DNA from: Acanthornis magna | Taxonomy: Eukaryota > Chordata > Aves > Passeriformes > Acanthizidae | DNA length: 64,000 bases | Direction: 5' to 3' | Assembly (NCBI GenBank): GCA_036785705.1 | Contig: JAWUZG010000036.1 | Span: 16,239,501-16,303,500, forward strand | In this document: one piece after another, positions 1 to 10,800 of the stretch | Numbering within the stretch: the stretch's first letter is position 1 | How the letters are laid out: each line of letters starts with the position of its first letter | The notes under the pieces: model-generated | Told to the model about the DNA's origin: nothing | Database searches by the model: none | Seen by the model: the letters and a program-made list of their open reading frames with translations, nothing else | Program-made: the position numbers and the translations under genes

Positions 1-2061
1 CGACAAGAGCTAATTTTCCCAGGAGCTTTTGCGCGAAGGCTGCAGTAAGACCACAAGGCAGTCTCAGTTATCACCCTTGAGTTCTCACTGTTCATGAGTC
101 TGAAAAACATTCACTTTTTTTAGCTGAAAATGTTCATCTGATTTCCAAACAGAAATAAATTATTTTAGTGAGCTTTATGCCTTCTATTGTTACTGAGTTA
201 TGGCAGAATATAAAAAACATATTTTTTCTTGTGTTGCAAAATAAATTCTTGCAATGCTGCTGTGCTGTTGTTGGGGGTTTTAGGATAAACAACAGCAAAA
301 AACAGCTGAACTTTAAGAAATAAAATTTGACAAGGCCTCAGTTCAGCTCAGGACTGATCTTTATGTCAGTCCTTGCTCAGGAAAATAATTTAGCATGGAC
401 AGCAAGTTGAGTATGTGCTCACATCCCCTTCAGGTCAGTGCTAAAGTTACAGTTAAGTGTGTGATGAAGTATTGTGTGGTATAGGAATTGTTCACCAAAT
501 TTTGACCAAGCTGTATTTCTCGCCTGGAAAATTAAATGTCTATCAGGAGCTGAGGAAAAGCATTTCAAAATTAGGTTCTCAGGACACAAAAGAGAAAGAC
601 TGAGTCTGCAGAAGCGTACTTAAACATGAGGGTCACTGGTGTCAGTGTCAGTGTCCTGTCAAACCAGGACACTGAAAGCAAGACTTGCCCCCAGCTCTCA
701 CTGAAGTATAGCAAGTCCCAGAGCTGCAGAATTTGGAAGAGGAAGATAGAACATGGTTCTATTGTGTGGGACACGCTGGCCCGACAATGCCCACAAAGCT
801 TTCCCACAATTCACGCAGGCTAGGATGGACAGAGAGGATTATTAGAGGCTTCTTCCTCTTCACATCCTCCAGTCTGGCTCGCCCCACTCTGCTGCCCAGG
901 CTCCGTCACTGACCAGAGAGCCACTGCTCTGCTCTGACCCCTGGACTCTGTGTATGTCCCACACCCAGAGTCACTGCATCTGCTTCACACTACTGAGAGA
1001 GCACAAAACATTCCACAAGGCCAATATTAAAATTCAGTCTTCATAGTCCAAATCTAACACTTCTGGCTGCTAGAGTAGCCTTTTCCTCTATTCCCTTTTT
1101 GGTACTCAGTACTGCTAAATGACAACATTTAGCTAGTCTCTCTCCCTTTCTTATTTACATATTAAAAATAGACCACATTGATATACTATCCAGAAACCAA
1201 AATATCTGGGGTTTTCTCATGGAAGAAGACTCTTGCGAACTTGTAGATGCTCTACTGGCAGGGTCTGCTTTTCCAGGCAAAAAACTTGTTTTGGGTTTGC
1301 TGCCCTCCTGAACCAGCATTTGGAAATATTTTTGTCCATCTAGTGCGACTTTCCAAATCATCGTGCTTCCTCTCATTCAGTAAAATTCTGTTTTCAGGAT
1401 GGTGTACCTCATGTGGAAACCACAAGTCATTCTTAGCAAGCTAAGCACTGGACCTGACATGAACTCGCTCGCTAACATGACCTAAGCAAAGGCATCATCA
1501 GGTTGCCTCCTGAGCTGGCAGCAGGAGGTCACATTGTCAAGTCTGCAGAGTCCAAAGGCAATGTGAGCAAAACTTTCCTGTAAAATAGAGATATATTAAC
1601 TCAAGGTTCAGGGTACAGAGCAGCTGTATGAATGGAAACCTCAGATTACGGATTGCAAAAAAAAAGAGGTTAATGTTTAGCCAGTTTATCTGCTGACAAA
1701 ACATTGCCAAAGATCTTCCTTAGCTTCTGATTTCTAAATGGTACACAATTTGGTACAATTTGAGTATCACAGGGCAATTTTGTCTGGATCTTACTGAGCT
1801 GTGTAAGAACAGTGATTACTATATTTTGTTTAGATTTAGCTTCCCTGGTTTTTTTTTCTGTCCCTGTCTTCAGTGTTCAATAATGCATATGAGATACCTG
1901 TTCTTTCAACATCAGAATGAAGTGAAAATGGTTTAAAGCATTTTCAATTGCTGAAACGTTGTGAGTGTGAGATTTTAAAACAGCAGATAAAAAGTTCTGA
2001 GCAAATAAATTAAAAATCTGCTGAAGACTGAGTTAGGAGATGAGAGTGTGCACTGCTGCAG
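1..2061. other. Unique non-coding sequence
   Basis: I see no gene, RNA gene or recognisable repeat here. Open frames are all under 75 codons and overlap on opposite strands, as expected by chance. The sequence is moderately AT-rich with no satellite or simple-repeat block. Confidence 0.5.
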
Positions 2062-2252
2062 GCAGCCCAGCAGCTCTGTATGCAAGCACCAGAGCTCCCT
2101 TTCGTGTTTGAAGTGCACTCTGTTGCACTGCCAGGGGATGTGCACACCCTCATGTTGAGTTCTGACAACTTTTCATCCATCTTGAAGACAGTGGAGGAGC
2201 TGGAAGAGGCTGGAACAAGCTGTTTTACAGATGCCCCAGAGCAAGTGACACA
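2062..2252 (+). other. Candidate coding exon, unknown protein
   Basis: An open stretch runs from a stop at 2041-2043 and encodes a protein-like segment that includes FEVHSVALPGDVHTLMLSSD, followed by an acidic helix-like stretch (KTVEELEEAG). It could be bounded by an acceptor ending CTGCAG at 2061 and a donor CA/GTATGT at 2252/2253. The donor matches the vertebrate consensus well; the acceptor lacks a good pyrimidine tract. The exon would start in phase 0 and end after two bases of a codon, 191 nt in all. I do not recognise the family. It may equally be a chance open frame: another frame is open on the opposite strand at 2010-2372. Confidence 0.22.
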
Positions 2253-5200
2253 GTATGTTATGTATCTATGGCATGTGCACTGTGTGTTCCTGCTGGGGTC
2301 CGCCAGGACACCAGGGCTGGCAAGGAGACCCCATTGCCTTGTCCTTGCCACCTCCTCATTAAACTTCTTCAAGGGATTTCTTTACATGAAGGACTAATCT
2401 GGGCCAGGGCTATGGGTGCAAGGCTAAATGCTCTCCCATGCTGTCTGCTAAGTCAAAGCACTAAGCCAAGGCATTAGAAAAACTGCACAGTCATTTTGTG
2501 TTAATCCATTTTTTTAATTGAAAAAAATAGTTACTGTCTCCAGTTACTTTTTTTTTTTCATTATTATTTTGCTGTCATAACTTTTGCCTAGTTCCTGTTG
2601 CAGTTTCAGTCTTCTAGGATACTTGCAGAAACGGAATTGGCTTAAAAACTTACCCATGTCAGTTTGCAAAAATCACTTTATACTTCTGGGTTAGCTTATT
2701 GGGCCTATCAAGCAGGTCTAAAGCAGGTTGACTCTATTAATTTGTGGGCATGGAAAATAAATAAATGTTATTTACCTGAAGTCGAAGTAGGTTGACTCCA
2801 TCTATGTGCATTTGCCCAAAATTGCATCAGTGTGAGATTTCACAGAACAAACGTCAATGAATCAGGTCCCTGTTTGAACTGCTATTCCTGGTATCACTGG
2901 CAAAATATTCTAGGGCAGTGGCCATCCCTGGTAGGTGTGCATTCAGGTGTTCAGTAGGCTTTTTAGGACCATGGTTATTTTCTCTGGAATACTTTTTGAG
3001 GGCGGTTCATGGTGACAAAGTGCCCAGGGCTTCAGGGAACTCAGCACATCTGAGTACCAGCCCTGCTTAGCTGTTCCCATCTCTAAATGCCCAGGAATGG
3101 ATTTAAGCAGACTTCTGGTTCTGTTCTACCTGCTGGCTCATTTTTGTGTACTCAGGCTATAGCTGGCAGAACCACAAGGCAACTTGTGGAGGCACAGCTG
3201 TTTTCGCAGCTGTTTGCAGGTGAAGGAGGCTTGGCTGGGTTTTGCAGTTTTACATGGACAAGCTGACGGCATTAGACTGCACATGTGCTGTTTTGGCTAC
3301 AAATACTCTCTCTGTTTAGCCAGCTCCCTCCTTCTGTTTCCCCACCTTCCACCTGCCCAAGACCTCCTCTTTCTGCCATTCTGCAGACTCCGAGAGGAGA
3401 AAGTGCCTTTGCTCTGTGCTCGCTCACTGCTCGGCACCGCGGCTCCCAGTGTGCAGCATGGACTGCCTGCTCCTGCAGCGATACCATTCACTGACTGCCA
3501 CTGCTGCCATTGCTGGGGCAGGAGAAGGTGGAGCCTAGGGCTCTTAACTGGAATGCTGTGTGCTGTCATTAAAAGAGACCTGGTAAGAGCCAAAAATAAG
3601 GTATGGCACTGTGGATTTGTTATGCTTATCTGGCCCAAGAGCCAGAATACCGTAGACCTTGAGCAGGGCTTTTGGATACAAAAATTGGATATAGCAATAC
3701 AAAGACACAGCAGGGGTGGCAGTGCACAAAGGCATTCTTCAAGAGGAAGACAGCTTGTTCCTTGTCTGTAAAGCATCCCTCACAGACGCTAATGAGCAGT
3801 GAGAAAGGAGGCAACAAGTTAAGGAAATGTCATCTGATCACAACAGAATGTCCATACCTCCGTCTGGATGACATTCCTTATGGATGTTCAGTGTTTGTAT
3901 TCCTGCAGGTGTGTATACCCTGCAGCAGCAGTAGTATGAGCAAAGAGAGAATAGGTCAGAGGCTGTTAAGCTTAACACATGTTTTTTGAATAAAACTGCT
4001 CTGTATCTTTGTATGGGACACTAAATCTTACTTTAACAGGGTAGGTGATAGGCCCACCACAGACATGACAATGCTCAGTACTTCTGTGATGGAAGTAAAA
4101 CCAGAAGTAATGGTTTTGCCCCTTTTTGTTGTGCAGAGATCGAGCATCAAGAAACTCAAAAAAGTTAATTTAAATTTATGCAAATCAACTGGAAAAATAA
4201 TCAAAGGAATTAATAAAGGAGATATATAGAGGACAGGCATACCAGACCCCAGAAAAATCAGAAAGGTGTTCTGAGAAGAAGCTTACAGCAGTACAGATCC
4301 CTACATAATATAACCACAGTCAGATAAAAATCAATAGTAGTCCAGTCATTTCCATTGCCATCTTGATGAAGGCTGTGCCAGTAGGTGTCTTTAGAAAAAC
4401 ACTGGGCACAAACATTTGCATTTGAAGATAAATCCAGAATCTGTGCTTGAGTCTCTGATAGAAAGGTTTGACTTTGAAAAGTATTAAACCTTATTTGGAC
4501 CTGCTAGAGTGACCAACGTTGGAAAATAAGGCTAGTTCCCTCTACAGTCACTTGTGTTGTAGGGTACAAAACTCAGTTCCTGCTTCTCTCTTAAAAATGT
4601 CTGTCCTGGAATTTCACTGCGTTTTACCTGGGAAGTAGCCAGCCACCAAAGCAGAGCGTTATCCAAACTTAATGTTTGACAATAAACCCAGTGGAATGCC
4701 TTCCTGCCTTGAAATGTATGGAAAAGACTCTTTACATTTGAAACATCTAGTTTAAGAGGTTTTGAAATTTAAAATTTTAAACATTTTCTATGTCATGCTG
4801 GGTAGGTATTATAGTAGCAGTTAGAGGGAGAGTGTTGAGTACCTTACACCAGCTTAGCCCCACTGTTCTTAGGGAGGTGGTGAGAGGGCACAGCAAGAGG
4901 TGTGAGCATCTACTGTGAAGGGGGAGAGCAGTGGAAAGGGAAAGCCAATCAAAGGTGGCACATGACTTCTTCCCAAAGACAAAAATAAAAGGAAAAATGA
5001 AAGTGAAAGACACTTTGAAACACATTACACAGAAGGAAAGAGGGGAAGAGTATTTGTCTTGGCTTCCATTATTTCAACTTTCTACCTTGATATGAGATAC
5101 GAAAGAATTGTGAAAGCCTAAAAATTCCCTCAGCTTGAGAAAAAAAATCTGTCCCGATGTAGTTATTAACATCTCTGTCATAAACTCAGACCAAAGTCCC

Positions 5201-8164
5201 TTGATTGCAATGGCAGGCAGTTCTGGCTTTTTAACTTTTGAACACTTAATGCCAGGCCTCTGGTCCAAAGCTTCCTCTTGTCCAAACCTTAAACTCAAAC
5301 CTGCCCCTGGAGAAGAAGCACAGGTGGTGGCAGAGGGTTCAGCCTGGGAAAGAGCGTGCTCAGCCCACACCAACTCCAGCTACCACTTGAGATACTGGAG
5401 CTTCTCATTGGGATATTTCGGAATGAGCTTTGTATGCCTACAGATAATAAGAGATGGTCAGTACAAACAGATGCTTCCACATTAACTAGTGTTCAGGGCA
5501 TCTCAGAACAATGCAGTCTGAGGCTGAAGTCCAAGAACACTGAACAAATTAATCACGGATGTTTTAATGTAATTTAATTATAAATCCTGTTGGATGTAAT
5601 TTTCTGTCCAGTATAGAACTATCTTTAGCAGGTATAGAATCTAAATTGTAAGTGATGGTGTTGGTATAGCGATCTGATAAAATGAAAAATCTGAAATGTT
5701 TTATTTTTCTTGTCTTCAGCAAGGACTTTCCTATAAATTAATGTAGCTACAGACCATGAGCCTTGTGCCACTTCAAGGATTTTCTTTACTGAAAAGGGTG
5801 GTTTATAACTCTCCACATAGAGAAATCAAGCAAAAGCTTAAAGCAGATGGCTGTGCTAGTGTACAAGCATAAAACAAGAGTGTGACAAAGCAGTAACTAC
5901 TGAAGGTTAACAGGAACTCAAGGGGACACCGGACAAGTACCCACTAAAACACAAATAGTCTGAGGCACATTTAAGTCAGGATATCCCCAAATTGCAGCAG
6001 TTCAGGTTGGAAGACTACTTGCAGCAATATCCTATCGCCTGACACTCCCTTATGGGCACTGTGTCTATTGATTTTTTCTCAACCTATCCTTAGCAAAAAT
6101 AATTGTTTCCTCTCCTTATTTCCTCCTCCCCAGAAGAGCAGAGAAACAGATGATTAAGGGAAAAAAACTCAGGAGTAAAGTCAAGGGACTCAACACAGAA
6201 TATGTTTGCAGTTAAAGACGTTCTTCTTCAATATGGAAGTCACAACTGAAAACATGTCCTCTCTCTTGGGTAAAGATCTTGAACCTAAATCCACCACAGA
6301 CAAAAATGGAAGCCAAATCTTTGGACTACAATTACATTTTTACATTTGGGATTTTTTTCTGCTATGGTTTTCACAATAAACATCAAATGGCTTCAAAAAT
6401 TTTACTGCAGAAGTTGTGAATTGCCATAACTACAAAAACTTCTCATGGACTTAGAAAAAAAACATTTCTAGCTGGCCTTCCAGTGATGTGACACATGTGA
6501 TTTCACAGACACAGGTAGCTTGAACGCAGCTTTGTGTAACCTGGTTTTCCCCTGTGAGACCACATCATGAGATTGAAGGCTCTCTGATTCTTCCTTGCAT
6601 TGTCCAGGACAGCTGCTGTGATCACATTTTCCATGTCTCTGGTCCCTGGAGTCTAAGGAGCAGATTTCATTACAACTACACTAGAAGATTGCAATGAAGG
6701 TTTCCACCTCTGCAGTGTAGACAGGTCTGCTAGGAAAGTAGATTGTTCTATAGGCTTTGTATTTTCCGAGCCCCATTAGAAGTTACCACAGGATGTTTTG
6801 GTCAGCTGTCTATGGCATCTCTGCTTTCCCAGATTTTAGACCAGATTGGCTCAAATATGCCCTACGAAAAGCTTTTTCCACAATATGGTTGTTTTTACAT
6901 ATGATATTGCCATGGTCCACTCATCCCATCTCACGAGTCTTCAGAAGAAGATCATGCCTTGCTTTTATCTTTTGTCCACCCAACAGAGAACTGAAGAACA
7001 CTTGCAATTTGTTCTTTTATACAGCTTGCTCTCTGACTGTTTCTAACCTCTGTCTTGAAAGTGCCTCATAACTACCTCAGCTGAGGTTTCCTCTGTCACA
7101 TAGTTTCCTGTATTTCTTTCAAGTTGATGAAGTCTTGTCTTTGATGAGCTGCCATGTTTCATGTCATGATATCCCTTTGGAAAAGAAGCCAGCTAGGGAG
7201 GTACACCTCCTCACCCTGAAGTGTAATTGCCAGCTCTACAACATCAATAGCATGTGACAAAAGTTTCCAGAAGATTCAAGTAAAGGCTTTTTTAAAAAAG
7301 CTTGTAATTCATGCTCACCTTCTCTTTGAAGGTTTCCAATGCTTGGACAAACTGAACATATTTCTCATGTATTTGTCACACATACATGGTCATTCAAGTG
7401 CCTGTTTCAGTGTGGCCTTCAACACAGAAGACAGCTACAGCCACTTCTGCAGCAGGTGTCTTCTCTAAAACATTTTCTGTACACATCCCAACATTTTTGG
7501 GTGAGTAGTTCACCTCTGAGGTGTGCGATAGCCATGCTACCTTGAGGTAACCATATGGCTCATTTGTGTAACAGTAATCAGGGAAGTTTACTTTCATCTA
7601 AAAATCCTGGAGAAAGAAGTGAAGCTAGTTTAGCAGTGCTAATAGTCTGTAAACTGGCTGAATCCATTTAGTGTGGATTTGAGTCTTCTTCTTTCTGCCA
7701 TCCCAAGGCCAGGTCACAGGCCTTATGTGGTCAGTGGCTCAGTGGCACCGCTTCCAACTGCAGTCCTGCATCCCTGAATGGTCAGAAGACAATGGGGATT
7801 TCTGCCATGATTTGCATCGGCCTTCCCCTACAGATTGCATCTATGCTGCCAGAACATCATCCGCTATGATGCAACTTCCTAGGAAACTTGTTTACACATC
7901 TTTCTGGTAACACTGGAAGTTGCCCCCAGTTTTTACCCCAAATGTCATTCTTTGCCATTTCTGTCAACCTAGTGACATACCAAATATGGTTAAGTATCTC
8001 TAATGACATTTATTAATATCCATTGCTGGCACTGGTTGCCGACATGTTTTGCTGTTGTCAACTCAGTTTATATGTCTCCTTTAGCAGACCTTTGATGTTG
8101 AACTCTTTTTAGTGCTTTGTTTGAAGCATTGAGCATCTCTGGCAAATAGCTTGCCTGATTTCTA
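2253..8164. other. Mostly unannotated sequence
   Basis: No identifiable gene. At 3184-3776 both strands stay open for roughly 480 to 590 bases, described as a separate finding. A short ATG frame (3458-3538, 26 codons) with a good Kozak context (A at -3, G at +4) lies in that patch. The rest is AT-rich sequence with short overlapping frames and no repeat that I can name. Confidence 0.45.
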
Positions 8165-8581
8165 AGAGGGTACCATGCTACTCATCCAGCTGTTGGCTTC
8201 TGTGACAACACAATCTGCTTTTCCCTTCTCTTTGTGGCTCCCATTGTTGGTTGTTTGGCTCTTATCATGGGAGCAGTTCCTATAATAGCAAATTCTTTTA
8301 TCTATTATCACGTATAACAAGTCTGGAAGATAGTCTTGCCCACCAAAAAATACCCAAAGCATAATGGTAATTTACTAACTTTCCAGCTGCCTTGATGGAA
8401 CATAAAATTTTCTTCCTGCTTCTATACCTTTGGTTTGCCATTTGTCTTTGAGGGGAATATGTCTTTTGGCTCTGGGATTATTAGGGTCATATATTTTAAT
8501 AAAAGCAGAGATTTCTATTTCTTTTTTCTCTACCTGAAATTCTAGCCTTCCTCTTTCCTTGTGCTTTGTTTTTAAGCTGCA
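8165..8581 (-). pseudogene. Degenerate coding-like tract, unidentified
   Basis: Read on the minus strand, one frame is open for 68 codons (8581 to 8378), is broken by two adjacent stops (8377-8372), and then stays open in the same frame for 69 codons (8371 to 8165). The translation is protein-like, for example EISAFIKIYDPNNPRAKRHI and then GGQDYLPDLLYVIIDKR. The upstream side of the same frame runs into the duplicated block at 8606-8735, where further stops appear. Stop density is lower than expected for AT-rich sequence, which suggests a decayed gene copy or mobile-element protein. I cannot name the family, and chance is not excluded. Confidence 0.18.
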
Positions 8582-8605
8582 CTATTGTACTAGGCTTGTA
8601 AGCGT

Positions 8606-8735
8606 GTCATCGTATGATTTTAATTTGATTTGTTTTGTTGCATTTTCACTTTCTTTCCTTGCAATTTCACTTTCTTTCCTTCAGTCATATGATTTTAATT
8701 TGATTTGTTTTGCTGGAATCTCACTTTCTTTCCTT
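8606..8735. repeat. Imperfect tandem duplication
   Basis: A unit of about 54 bp containing TATGATTTTAATTTGATTTG and ending CACTTTCTTTCCTT occurs at 8606-8660 and again at 8684-8735. Between them (8661-8681) is an extra partial copy of the CACTTTCTTTCCTT end. The full copies differ at only a few positions. The offset between them is about 75 bases, close to a multiple of three. Replication slippage or unequal exchange would explain it. Confidence 0.85.
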
Positions 8736-8834
8736 GAAAAAGACTTGAGATATCTTTGTGATATAAAACACATGTTTCACTTTTGGCTTCACGTCCAATA
8801 TCACTTCCTTCAAGCTCAAGACCAGTGTATTTCC

Positions 8835-10800
8835 ATGAGGAAGAAATCAAGCAAAGGGGCCGGGAGATCCACAGAGATGACCAGAGAGCTTCTATCAAAT
8901 CTCAAACAGAAGAGAAAAATTCGTGGGATGTGGAAAAAGGGATAGGCCACATGGAATGTCTATAGGAACATTTTCAGACGATACAGGGATCTGGCGCCCA
9001 TTTGGAATTGAGTATGTAAAGGGATATCAAGGACAGCAAGAAGGGTTTCTACAAGTACGTCGTCAGCAAAAGGGGAACTAGGGAAAATATGGGGTCACTG
9101 CTGAATCAGATGGGTGTCCTAATGAAGGAAGACAGAGACAAGGCAGGATTAATGAATGCCTTCTTTGCTTCAGTGTTAACTGCTGAGGCCAGCCCACAGG
9201 AATCCCAGACTTTGGGCCTAGGAGAGGAAGTTTGGAGGAACAAAGACCTCCCCCAAGTCATTGAGGGTTTGGTTAGAGATCAACTAGGCAGACTCAACAG
9301 CCATAAAGCCACAGGCCCTGATGAGATGCACCCACGGATGCATCTCATCAGATGGCAGATGCTGTAGCTAAGCCACTCTCCATCATCTTTGAAAAATCAC
9401 AGAAAACAGGAACAGGGCCCAGTGACAGGAGGAAAGCCAATGTTACTCTCATCTTCGCAACTGGCAAGGAGGAGGAGGATCCAGGAAACTACCAGCCAGT
9501 CAGCCTCACATCCATCCCCGGAAAGGTGGTGGAACAGATTGCTCTGGAGGTCGTCATCAAGCATGTGGAGGAAAAGAAGGTCATCAGGAATAGTCAGCGT
9601 GGATTCCCCAAGAAGAAATTATGCTTGGCCAATCTGACAGCCTTCTGTGATGCCATGGCAGGATGGGTAGATGAAGGGAGAGCAGTGGATGTTGTCTCCC
9701 TCCAGCAAGGCTTTTGACACTGCTTCCCATCACATCCTCACAGGTAAGCTCAGGAAATGTGGGTTAGATGAATGGACAGTGAGGTGGATCAAGGACTGAC
9801 TGAATGGCAGAGCTCAGGTCAGGGGAGCAGAATCCAGCTGGAGCCCTGCAGTCAGTGGTGTTCCCCGGGGATCAATGTGGGTCCCGTCTCACTCAACTTG
9901 TTCATCACTGACCTGGGTGAAGGAATACAAGGTACCCTCAGCAGCTTTGCTGATGATACAAACTGGGGCAGTGGCTGATACACCTGGAGGCTCTGCTGCC
10001 TTTCGGGTGGACCTTGGTGGGCTGGAGAGTTGGACAGAGAACCCTAATGAGGCTCAACAAGGGCAAGTGCAGGGTCCTGCACCTGGGGAGGAACAGCCCC
10101 AAGTACCAGCACAGGCTGGGGCTGCCCCACTGAAGAGCAGCTCTGCGGAGAAGGACCTGGCAGTCTAGGTGGATCACAAGGTGACAATGAGCCAGCAGTG
10201 TGTCCTTGTGGCCAGCAGGCTCAGTGGGACCCTGGAGTGCATCAGAAGAGTGTGGCCAGCAGGTCAAGGGAGCTGATCCTCCCCTCTGCTCGGCCCTGCT
10301 GAGGCCACATCTGGAGTGTCCAGTTCTGGGCTCCTCAGTACAAGGGAGACAAGGAGCTGCTGGAGAGGGTCCAGAGAGGGTCACAAAGATGATGAGAGGT
10401 CTGGAGCATCTCTCTTACGAGGAGAGACTGAGGGAGCTGGGCCTGTTTTGTCTGGAGGAGTCTGAGAGGGGATCTCATTAATGCATGCAAATATCTCAAA
10501 GGCAGGTACCAAGAGGATGGTGCTAGACTCTTTTCAGTGGTGTCCAGTGACAGGACTAGGAGCAATGACCATAAACTAAAACACAAGAAGTTACACTCAG
10601 CATGAGGAAGGACTTCTTTACATTGAGGGCTTCAGAGCACTGGAACAGGCTGCCCAAGGGCGTCATGGAGTCTCCCTCTCCAGGGACATTTAAAACCCAG
10701 TTGGACATGTTCCTGTGTCACCTGCTCTGGGTGACCCTGCCTTGGCAGGGGGATTGGACAAGGTAAATTCCAGAGTACCCTTCCAACCCTAACTATTCTG
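8835..10800 (+). mobile_element. CR1 LINE, 5'-truncated, broken RT
   Basis: This is the largest CR1 copy in the window, about 2 kb of a family whose full length is near 4.5 kb. Frames that switch between all three phases give CR1 RT pieces in the correct order: a segment upstream of the RT (frame ending 8945, with RELLSNLKQKRK and MWKKG), HKATGPDEM (frame 9089-9367), NYQPVSLTSIPGKVVEQI (frame 9352-9717), the catalytic FADD box at 9946-9957, and the C-terminal RVTKMMRGLEHLSYEERLRE (frame 10200-10481). The 3' end is at about 10775-10800, TTCCAACCCTAACTATTCTG followed by a decayed octamer tail. Several frameshifts and stops make it non-functional. No target-site duplication is visible, as is usual for CR1. 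Confidence 0.95.
9320..9349. repeat. 10-bp perfect inverted repeat in CR1 RT
   Basis: GATGAGATGC at 9320-9329 is followed, after a 10-base spacer, by its exact reverse complement GCATCTCATC at 9340-9349. It falls at the point where the RT frame shifts from the 9089 frame to the 9352 frame. It is probably a local mutation within the element and not a functional site. Confidence 0.8.

Noticed and set aside
6757..7071. 104-codon + strand frame resembling a membrane protein
   Set aside because: A second frame is open across the same bases, there is no splice context, and the hydrophobicity is scattered. Treated as chance.
8835..10481. Active CR1 reverse-transcriptase gene
   Set aside because: The RT is split over all three frames with stops, and the element lacks its 5' half, so it is a fossil copy.
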